Assembly (NCBI GenBank): GCA_031253985.1
Contig: JAIRVH010000206.1
Location: forward strand, 148,144-212,143
Direction: 5' to 3'
From: Sphingobacterium sp.
Lineage (GTDB): Bacteria > Bacteroidota > Bacteroidia > Sphingobacteriales > Sphingobacteriaceae
DNA: 64,000 bases
Shown here: positions 33,319-39,858 of the stretch, piece by piece
Layout: each line of letters begins with the position of its first letter
Numbering within the stretch: the first letter of the stretch is position 1
Translations under genes and position numbers: made by a program
The notes under the pieces: generated by a model
Told to the model about the DNA's origin: nothing
What the model saw: only the letters and a program-made list of their open reading frames with translations
Database searches by the model: none

Positions 33319-34086
33319 ATGAAGTATAATAATACAATAGATCCTATTGAAGCTCGTAAACAAAGGATGGCCAGACAAAAGGGAAGTCTTGGAGCATTGG
33401 TGGGTATTTTGATCGGTCATGCTATGATCTTATTAGGAGCTGTATTTATAACACGGGCCATATTTGGTTTTTTAGAGCAGGATATGCTAAATTCAGATGA
33501 ACCTCCCTTCGCAATTTTTGGAATGGCTGCCGGACTACCATTAATAATACTAGGCTTGTTTGTGCATACTGGAGCCAGCCGTAAATTTACCGGGAAACTA
33601 TTTTCATCTCCTGGTATTGGATCTGGTACGGTTCTCTTCACGGGGTTTAGCATTGGGGCATGGTGGGGCGTACTATCCTTACCAGCGCAAGGTGCACTGT
33701 GGATCATTCCATTAATCCTGACTTTTATTGCCGGATTACTCTCCATATATGGAATAATATTCAGAATCCGTAAATCGGCAAAGCATAATATGCTGGCCAG
33801 TATGGTAAAAGATGGAAAAATAACTACTGCGGTTATTACAGATATTCCAGAAATTGACCCAAGCTGCGGTGGCCTTATCGGAGCAATTACGGTAAAATTC
33901 ACCGACATGGCTGGTGTAGACCGTTGGGTGCAAAAAGTCGGGCAATGGAAGCGTGTGGATCTACCGAAGACAGGCGATAAAGTTACTTTACTTTATGATC
34001 CTCAATTTCCGGAAAATGTTTCAAGAATCTGGATAGGACCATCAGGATCAACATCAATAACAGATTTTACGCTCTGGCACTCATAA
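33319..34086 (+). CDS. DUF3592-like membrane protein
   Basis: 255 aa. Four hydrophobic segments lie at about 25-50, 65-82, 103-122 and 125-147. A soluble C-terminal domain follows: DGKITTAVITDIPEIDPSCGGLIGAITVKFTDMAGVDRWVQKVGQWKRVDLPKTGDKVTLLYDPQFP. The 'G..V.V.YDP..P' ending and the beta-strand order are those of DUF3592-type domains, a fold of unknown function in membrane proteins. The first 22 residues are basic and polar. It lies between integration relics on both sides, yet its own frame is intact. Expression would depend on sequence around the 25-codon stub. Confidence 0.6.
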   Translation: MKYNNTIDPIEARKQRMARQKGSLGALVGILIGHAMILLGAVFITRAIFGFLEQDMLNSDEPPFAIFGMAAGLPLIILGLFVHTGASRKFTGKLFSSPGIGSGTVLFTGFSIGAWWGVLSLPAQGALWIIPLILTFIAGLLSIYGIIFRIRKSAKHNMLASMVKDGKITTAVITDIPEIDPSCGGLIGAITVKFTDMAGVDRWVQKVGQWKRVDLPKTGDKVTLLYDPQFPENVSRIWIGPSGSTSITDFTLWHS

Positions 34087-34147
34087 GAATAATAACTCTA
34101 TATTTATAATGGTATTAGCTGAAAGAAAAGAAAGTTACCTTTCATTT

Positions 34148-34353
34148 AGCAATCATACGTTTGACACGCTGCTTTTGAGCGAGGGCATTCCTTGGAGAGT
34201 TTGAGCAAAATGTCAGGATATAAGCACAATGCCGCAACACAGATTTATGCAAAAATTCTCAACGAGAAAGTTAGTAAGGAAGTGCAAAAGGTAGTTGCTC
34301 TTATGAACGACCGAGGTTTTCGGAAAATGGAAATATTCGGAAAAATCTTTTGA
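34148..34353 (+). pseudogene. 3' relic of a tyrosine recombinase/integrase
   Basis: The + strand reads NHTFDTLLLSEGIPW, then shifts frame to ESLSKMSGYKHNAATQIYAKILNEKVSKEVQKV. These are the box II residues of tyrosine recombinases ('RHTFATLLLSEGIPLESLSKMLGHKN...TQIYAK'), with the catalytic Tyr in QIYAK. The Arg of HxxR is lost (Asn), and the frame is broken by an indel near 34199. A further short frame to a TAA at 34425-34427 (LLKIRSEYPDEKIDKWYPEFL) is unassigned. The integrase is dead. Confidence 0.75.
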
Positions 34354-34475
34354 AAATCCGTTCAGAATATCCAGACGAGAAAATTGATAAATGGTATCCT
34401 GAATTTCTGAAACGGTTTGCGGAATAAATACTATGATCTATTTTCTATTCTAATATTTAATTGGCTAGCGGACGA

Positions 34476-34509
34476 AAAAAAGCTGTTTGTGTCTCACAGA
34501 CAGCTTTTT
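34476..34509. terminator. Bidirectional hairpin terminator
   Basis: Arms AAAAAAGCTGTTTGTG (from 34476) and CACAGACAGCTTTTT (to 34509), one G-T pair, a TCT loop, and A/T runs at both ends. Confidence 0.8.
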
Positions 34510-34532
34510 GAAAAAAATCAATTTAGAGCGAT

Positions 34533-34566
34533 AAAAAGGAAACTGTCTCATAAAGTGTCCTTTTTT
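34533..34566 (-). terminator. Terminator of the leftward TonB-type receptor gene
   Basis: An 8-bp stem AAAAAGGA (34533-34540) / TCCTTTTT (34558-34565). It lies 30 bp beyond the stop codon of the receptor, with T residues continuing on the minus strand. Confidence 0.5.
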
Positions 34567-34595
34567 AATTACTTTCAAGTTCTCAAATAGTATAT

Positions 34596-36953
34596 TTATC
34601 TAACTCTATTTTCTTCATCCGTTTTTTGCTGTTCTTTAGTCTGATATTTCGAGCTTCCAAAACTATAGGATAACGATAGAATCAAACGACGACTATCTGT
34701 CCAATGGCTGAACCGATTGTCCATAATCTGTTTATGCCTGAATTCTAAACGTTGCTTATAAGAATCAAAGATATTATTGTAACTAATTTTGGTATTCAGC
34801 TTATTATTAAGCCAGGATTTTTGTGTAGAAATATCTACCACATACCTTGGTTTTATGATGTACAGACTATTTCCCGTTCTAGATTCATAATTGCCAAAAA
34901 GATTAATGTGGAATCCTTTGGGAAGAGAAAATATCTGATTCATCCTGATTTCATAATTATAAATTTCCAAGGCGAAGACTTCACTCAAATACGGCCTGAA
35001 TTCATAATTATAATATCCTGCTAGCTGTCCGGTAATATTCCACCATTTTGTAATCTTCATAGGAAAACTGCTTTCAAGAGATACAAAATTTCGATAAGGT
35101 AAATTAGTTCCAAGATATTCCAGAACATTGGTTTCCGGATGGTATAAAGGGTAACGCGTCATAACATCTTTTTCTTTTCCTGTTGTAAAGCTCGTAATCC
35201 AGCTTTTATAACGATAAGAAATTCTGAATTGGCTGGTAAGTGAGGGTTGTAAATAGGGATTCCCAATCCAGTAATTGAGAGGGCTGAAATAAAACCTAAA
35301 CGGATTAAGTTGGGAAAATACAGGTCTTGTGATTTTCCTGCTGTAAGAAAATGATAATTCGTTGAAAACGTTTATCTTGTATACTGCACTGAATGAAGGT
35401 AGAAACTTCATGTATTTCCGTGTAACATTGGAGTCTATTGTTATTGCATCAGAGATACTGTACGTATATTCAGCTCTTATACCTGCATTTATTTGAAATT
35501 TTTTCCATTTTTGTTTATAGGAGAAGTATCCTGCTGATATTCTTTCGTAATAAAAAAACAAATTGCTCCTGGATGAATCCAACTCAAAGTTCGAATCTGC
35601 GGATAATGTATCATATCTGATATTGTTATGGGTATCTGAATGACTGTATTTGATTCCAGCCTCTAATTCCGCATTTCTAATTTTTTGTGAAAAATCAGCC
35701 TGAGCCGTATAAATGTTAATACGGTTAAGCATATCCGATTTCCAATAAGATAAAGGCTCAGCATTAGATACATCTTTATTAATGAAGTCATCTTTTTGCT
35801 TATTATTTACGAAAAGGTAATTTCCTAGAAATACAGCTTTAAATCCCTTATTTTGATAAGAATAATCTACAGCCGCTCCGTAGCTGTTTTGAGAATATAA
35901 TGCAGGATTTTCGCTTTTGGTATTTGACAGTGATTTTCCTCCCTTATCAGTTACAATTAACCCACCATCCCTACTTCTATGTGTATCGGTGAAATTCGCT
36001 TTTAAATTGAAAATGATTCTATTATTGTCATTAAGCCTATAATCGACTCCAGAACGGATATTATATAGCCCTGCATCCTCTTTTTGATAAGTACCGGTTT
36101 TCATAATATTTTCATCAGCCAGCTTTTGAATAGCAGAATATTTATATGCAGATATGCCGCTATTGTAAGCACTTTGTAAACTGTACGTAATTTTTGCCGT
36201 ATTATAACTCAAATTCAAAGAGTTTTCTCTAGTATTGAATTTCGTAAAATGAATATTACCGTTATAATTTCCATTCCAACCTATATTTTCATTTTTTTTA
36301 AGTCTGATATCTATAATTCCTTTAAATTCCGAATCATACTGCGCAGAAGGATTAGAATTGATCTCAAGCGATTCCACCATTTCCGGAGACAATGATTTCA
36401 GATATCCTTGAAGTTCCTGATTGGTCATAATTACTGGTCTCCCGTTAATGAAAACAGCAGGCGCAGTTCTACCACCTAAAATAATTCCGCCATCCTGATC
36501 GATAGAAACTCCCGGTGTTTTTCTTAAGACATCCAAAAGATTGGTCGCTGTTCTGAAATCTTTGTTAGACGCTACAGCCATTATGATATTACTTTCATTA
36601 AGTTTCAAATTACGCTTTGAAACATTGATGACTACTTCTGAAATCCGTTTTGCTTCTGGTTTCAATTCAATGATGGAAAACTCATCTCCACCATGACGTT
36701 CATTAGTTTCGTAGCCTGTTTTTTGTATTTTAATGTAGAAGTTTTCTGACAAGTTATTTAATTTGAATTGGCCAAGTGAATCAGTATATAATATATTGAT
36801 TACTTGATGAGATTCGGAACGAACAATAGAAACTTCGGCGTTCATTATTCTTTGTTTAGTTTCGGCATCAACTACTTTTTTTGTTATTTGCTCCTGACTT
36901 TTAACAGAAAACGGGAAGAACAACAACAGATACAGCCATAAATTATTACTCAT
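34596..36953 (-). CDS. Outer-membrane beta-barrel receptor (TonB-dependent type)
   Basis: 785 aa, signal peptide ending VKSQ. A carboxypeptidase-regulatory-like domain (ITKKVVDAETKQRIMNAEVSIV) is followed by a plug (TATNLLDVLRKTPGVSIDQDGGIILGGRTAPAVFINGRPV, SLEINSNPSAQYDSEFKGIIDIRLKK) and a large barrel of the 'outer membrane beta-barrel family' (OMP_b-brl_3). Repeated RPVFSQLNPFRFYFSPLNYWIGNPYLQPSLT is characteristic. The ligand is unknown, and the C-terminus is charged (EQQKTDEENRVR) rather than aromatic. The DNA is visibly AT-richer than the receptors at 7.9 and 60 kb, suggesting acquisition from a flavobacterium. It is paired with the AraC regulator just upstream (82 bp). Confidence 0.88.
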   Translation of the reverse strand: MSNNLWLYLLLFFPFSVKSQEQITKKVVDAETKQRIMNAEVSIVRSESHQVINILYTDSLGQFKLNNLSENFYIKIQKTGYETNERHGGDEFSIIELKPEAKRISEVVINVSKRNLKLNESNIIMAVASNKDFRTATNLLDVLRKTPGVSIDQDGGIILGGRTAPAVFINGRPVIMTNQELQGYLKSLSPEMVESLEINSNPSAQYDSEFKGIIDIRLKKNENIGWNGNYNGNIHFTKFNTRENSLNLSYNTAKITYSLQSAYNSGISAYKYSAIQKLADENIMKTGTYQKEDAGLYNIRSGVDYRLNDNNRIIFNLKANFTDTHRSRDGGLIVTDKGGKSLSNTKSENPALYSQNSYGAAVDYSYQNKGFKAVFLGNYLFVNNKQKDDFINKDVSNAEPLSYWKSDMLNRINIYTAQADFSQKIRNAELEAGIKYSHSDTHNNIRYDTLSADSNFELDSSRSNLFFYYERISAGYFSYKQKWKKFQINAGIRAEYTYSISDAITIDSNVTRKYMKFLPSFSAVYKINVFNELSFSYSRKITRPVFSQLNPFRFYFSPLNYWIGNPYLQPSLTSQFRISYRYKSWITSFTTGKEKDVMTRYPLYHPETNVLEYLGTNLPYRNFVSLESSFPMKITKWWNITGQLAGYYNYEFRPYLSEVFALEIYNYEIRMNQIFSLPKGFHINLFGNYESRTGNSLYIIKPRYVVDISTQKSWLNNKLNTKISYNNIFDSYKQRLEFRHKQIMDNRFSHWTDSRRLILSLSYSFGSSKYQTKEQQKTDEENRVR

Positions 36954-37035
36954 TTGATTTCAAGTTTTTATGAAACCAAAATTATAAGGCTAATGAAGGA
37001 ATGAGGTCCTGAAATCTGAATTCAGCAGTACGAAA

Positions 37036-38100
37036 TTATAAATCTGAACTCTGAATAACTGGATGAGAAATTGTCTGCGATTGCTTATAGAGAAAGGGTG
37101 TTGTATGTTTTATCTTCCTGAATGCATTGAAAAAAGTGGATTTGGAATTAAAACCAACTTCGTATCCTATTTCTTCGATTTTAAGAGCCGAACCTTTTTC
37201 TATTTTATCACAGGCTTCGTTGATTCTAAATTCGTTGACATATGTAGAAAAACTTTTACCGATATTATCATTAAGAAGTTGTGAAAGCTGATGAGAAGGC
37301 ATATTCATTTTAACCGCCAAATCATTCAATTTTAAATCGGGATTTTTGTAGAGTTCTTCAGAATACATCAATGTTCTCAATTTAGAATTGAAATTTTCTG
37401 CAGATTCATCAGAAATCTTTTTGTTAGGATATTTATTTGATACTTTTGAAGATACATTCCTCTTTTCTCTTCTTTCAAAGAAAATCAAAAAATTGGCATA
37501 TAGCACAAATGAGAACACAAGACTTCCTCCCGCGCAATATATCTGAACCCACCCGGTGGAAATCAACTGATAAGCTAAAAAGATAATTAGGTTACTGACC
37601 AGCACAGGGAGAATAAATCGGTTTGAAGACTTAACTTTAGATGCGGAAAAACGATAATATGAATATATAGAGAGAAATACGAATACAGACCACACGGCAT
37701 AGACAAAAGTACCATAATAACGATCCCAGCTCACAGGAAAGAATACATATAAGATACTCACAATTGCTAAGAACAAAGTAAGTGTAACGAATAACTTTGT
37801 AAAGCTCTTTAAATCAAAATCCTCAGTAAGATACGATGACCTTATATAACCAAGAAGCGCAGGCCCAGTATAAAACAGAGATGCTAATCCTAAATAAGAA
37901 ATAATTCTAGGCCAATCTGGATAAAAATAAAAACATACAGAAATACTAACACGGATGCTCAAGGTAAGCAACAATATACCTAAAAAAAGATTCGGAAGAT
38001 TTCTTTCTTTTTTTGCAAGCAGAAGATAAATCCCTAAAAGCAATCCATTGAAAGCTCCTATTGCACTGAAAAAAAACAAAAGTTGTTGTCCGAAAGTCAT
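37036..38100 (-). CDS. Membrane-anchored AraC family regulator
   Basis: 354 aa. The N-terminal 215 residues contain about seven hydrophobic segments (LLFFFSAIGAFNGLLLGIYLLLAKK, NLFLGILLLTLSIRVSISVCFYF, and so on), a 7TM-like sensor common to Bacteroidota AraC proteins. A linker with lysines (VSNKYPNKKISDESAENF) leads to the C-terminal HTH pair: NDLAVKMNMPSHQLSQLLNDNIGKSF and IEEIGYEVGFNSKSTFFNAFRKIKHTTPFLYK. The DNA is AT-rich like the receptor 82 bp downstream, so the two probably moved together and the regulator probably controls the receptor. The membrane-embedded sensor implies an extracytoplasmic or lipid signal; this is inference. Confidence 0.88.
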   Translation of the reverse strand: MTFGQQLLFFFSAIGAFNGLLLGIYLLLAKKERNLPNLFLGILLLTLSIRVSISVCFYFYPDWPRIISYLGLASLFYTGPALLGYIRSSYLTEDFDLKSFTKLFVTLTLFLAIVSILYVFFPVSWDRYYGTFVYAVWSVFVFLSIYSYYRFSASKVKSSNRFILPVLVSNLIIFLAYQLISTGWVQIYCAGGSLVFSFVLYANFLIFFERREKRNVSSKVSNKYPNKKISDESAENFNSKLRTLMYSEELYKNPDLKLNDLAVKMNMPSHQLSQLLNDNIGKSFSTYVNEFRINEACDKIEKGSALKIEEIGYEVGFNSKSTFFNAFRKIKHTTPFLYKQSQTISHPVIQSSDL

Positions 38101-38404
38101 AAAAATTAGTAGTCTTTCAAAATCATTGATAATCAGTATTGAATGATCTTGTTTTATACAAATTTAATAAAAACTTTAAGTTGGAAAACAATTATATGAA
38201 ATCAAGCTGAGACAATATTGTATGATTATAAATATATTACCCTTCCAATGGAAGTCCAATCCCCGGACGGTTTGCAATATAAGTCACAATGGTTTTAAAT
38301 GCGCGATGTGCTTTCATGGGCGCCAGAAGATAATTCTAAATGAGTTTAAATAAAATAGTTAAGATATAACTACTGCAAGATTTTCTGCTGGAATGCGAAG
38401 TGCA
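38101..38404. other. Intergenic region with a possible gene fragment
   Basis: 304 bp. The left half should contain the promoter of the membrane AraC gene. On the minus strand, 38237-38346 reads APMKAHRAFKTIVTYIANRP then GIGLPLEG and a TAA, which looks like a protein end, but I cannot place it in a family. The remainder shows nothing I can support. Confidence 0.35.
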
Positions 38405-38737
38405 CTAGATCCGCGGTATTTTTTGGTTCCATCTAATAACATCACACTGTCTTTTAGTGGAACATTCTTTTGAAATTCCATCTACCGTAATTCGAACATA
38501 AATAGGCGGATAGTTCGGCTTTTTTCTCTTGGACTCTTCAGAAAGAAGATTAGCCCATAACTTTGTTCTAACATAATCAAACTTTTTAAGGGTTATAAAT
38601 GTCGAACCAAAGATTCTTTCAGTTGTTAACGTGGCATTTTGTGGCACATTTTTGCAGAAACTCAATGTGCCACAAAAATTATGAGCGTTTTTGAAAATTT
38701 TAGCAATTCCCATAAACAAAAAAATCCTGCAAATCAT
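38405..38737 (-). pseudogene. N-terminal relic of a tyrosine integrase beside tRNA-Ser
   Basis: The convincing part is near the 3' end of the frame: WANLLSEESKRKKPNYPPIYVRITVDGISKECSTKRQCDVIRWNQ. This matches the arm DNA-binding domain of Bacteroidota tyrosine recombinases ('PIYLRITVDGKR.E.STKR....RWN'). It then stops, so the core-binding and catalytic domains are absent. The first 40 codons of the open frame overlap the tRNA terminator and an inverted repeat and are probably not coding. The position, next to the 3' end of a tRNA gene, is the classical location of an integrase left at an attachment site. Confidence 0.65.
38637..38677. repeat. 12-bp inverted repeat upstream of the integrase relic
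   Basis: Perfect arms TTTTGTGGCACA (38637-38648) and TGTGCCACAAAA (38666-38677), with a 17-bp spacer. GTGGCA-type repeats near integrase genes can be arm-type recombinase sites. The function here is inferred from position only. Confidence 0.55.
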
Positions 38738-38753
38738 TGATTTTGCAGGATTT
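38714..38753 (-). terminator. Terminator of the tRNA-Ser gene
   Basis: A 12-bp stem AAATCCTGCAAA (38722-38733) / TTTGCAGGATTT (38742-38753), followed on the minus strand by a T run (the A run from 38718). Confidence 0.8.
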
Positions 38754-38794
38754 ATCTATTTTTTAGTGCTTTTTAAAACTTTAAAAATTGCACC

Positions 38795-38882
38795 TGGCGG
38801 AGAGTGAGGGATTCGAACCCCCGAACCTGTGACAGTTAACGGTTTTCAAGACCGCCGCATTCGACCACTCTGCCAACTCTCC
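38795..38882 (-). tRNA. tRNA-Ser (anticodon UGA)
   Basis: 88 nt including the encoded CCA (38795-38797). The acceptor stem GGAGAGT pairs with ACTCTCC. The anticodon loop is CTTGAAA, so the anticodon is TGA, reading UCA. A long variable arm of the class II type (AACTGTCACAGG) precedes the T arm GGTTCGAATCC. It reads leftward, with its 3' end pointing toward the integrase relic. Confidence 0.97.
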
Positions 38883-38937
38883 GCGACAAAAGTACGAATT
38901 TTCACTCTCCTACCAAATTTTATTTTATATATTGTGC

Positions 38938-39456
38938 TTATTGAGCTTTTATAAACTGAATATCAGCGCTAAATTTTACATCGTCGCTCACCATAACACC
39001 ACCTGTTTCTAAGGCAGCATTCCAGTTAAGTCCAAATTCTGAACGTTTGATTTTGCCTTCCACAATAAATCCGGCTTTGGTATTTCCCCAAGGATCTTTT
39101 TGGATACCTGCAAATTCTAAGTCGAAAGACACGGGTCTGGTGACATCGCGGATCGTTAAATTTCCTTTAATTTCATTATTCTCCAAGCTTGTTGCTTCAA
39201 ATGTAATTGCTGGATATTTCTCCACATCAAAGAAATCTGCACTTTTTAAATGCCCGTCACGTTGCTCATTACGTGTATTGATAGATGCAGTGTCAATAAC
39301 GACTTTTGCTAGCGCGTTTTTAAAATCTTCGCCTTCGGCGTCAACATCTATTTTAAAACTGTCAAAGTTGCCCTTAACGTTTGTAATCATCATGTGTTTT
39401 ACTTTGAATTCTATCTCGCTATGTGCAGCGTCTAGTTCCCATTTTGCTTGTGCCAT
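38938..39456 (-). CDS. YceI family protein, cytoplasmic form
   Basis: 172 aa lipocalin-like beta-barrel. YceI hallmarks: KWELDAAHSEIEFKVKHMMITNVKGNF at the N-terminus, DTASINTRNEQRDGHLKSADFFDVEKYPAITF in the middle, and GNLTIRDVTRPVSFDLEF. Many YceI proteins are periplasmic and bind isoprenoid or amphiphilic lipids. This one lacks a signal peptide, so it should act in the cytosol. Single gene, no neighbours of related function; it lies between the two tRNA genes. Confidence 0.94.
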   Translation of the reverse strand: MAQAKWELDAAHSEIEFKVKHMMITNVKGNFDSFKIDVDAEGEDFKNALAKVVIDTASINTRNEQRDGHLKSADFFDVEKYPAITFEATSLENNEIKGNLTIRDVTRPVSFDLEFAGIQKDPWGNTKAGFIVEGKIKRSEFGLNWNAALETGGVMVSDDVKFSADIQFIKAQ

Positions 39457-39641
39457 AATTCTGTGTTTTTTCTATTTGTTTAATAACACAAAGTTAACAG
39501 CAGTTTTATTCATTTTGTTTGACCTAGATCAATAAAATAATCTTATTGAAAAGCAATCAGTTATTGAAAAACCACAAAAAAAAGTAGGCGATATTTTGGA
39601 AATATAACACAAATGTCTACTTTTGCATTACCGAAAGCGAC

Positions 39642-39715
39642 GCGCCAATAGCTCAGCTGGATAGAGCATCGGTTTTCTAAACCGACGGTCTCAGGTTCGA
39701 ATCCTGATTGGCGTA
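39642..39715 (+). tRNA. tRNA-Arg (anticodon UCU)
   Basis: 74 nt. The acceptor stem GCGCCAA pairs with TTGGCGT (a G-T at the first pair). D loop AGCTCAGCTGGATAGAGC, anticodon stem TCGGT/ACCGA with loop TTTCTAA (anticodon TCT), T arm AGGTTCGAATCCT. The CCA end is not encoded. A strong terminator follows. Confidence 0.97.
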
Positions 39716-39718
39716 CTT

Positions 39719-39752
39719 AAAAGCCCCTTTGTTCAACACAAAGGGGCTTTTT
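39719..39752 (+). terminator. Terminator after tRNA-Arg
   Basis: A 14-bp perfect stem AAAAGCCCCTTTGT (39719-39732) / ACAAAGGGGCTTTT (39738-39751), with T residues following. Confidence 0.93.
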
Positions 39753-39858
39753 GTTTAGTCTATTGTGCTTTGTCTCTCCTCTTTTATCACAGCCTCTTCA
39801 CAGGCTACTTCATTGGGGAATATCAATCGTCTGCTTGATACAATCGAGAAGATTACTC

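Noticed and set aside
34541..34560. AACTGTCTCATAAAGTGTCC, which resembles ends of some Bacteroidota insertion sequences
   Set aside because: No matching inverted copy or transposase was found, and the surrounding AAAAAGGA/TCCTTTTT pair is better explained as a terminator.
38237..38346. Minus-strand frame reading APMKAHRAFKTIVTYIANRP and on to a stop
   Set aside because: It looks like a protein C-terminus but I could not match a family; mentioned only within the intergenic description.
38795..38882. Search by eye for a direct repeat of the tRNA-Ser 3' end that would mark the far attachment site
   Set aside because: No convincing copy of the T-arm/acceptor sequence was seen between 27 and 38 kb; a systematic search is needed.
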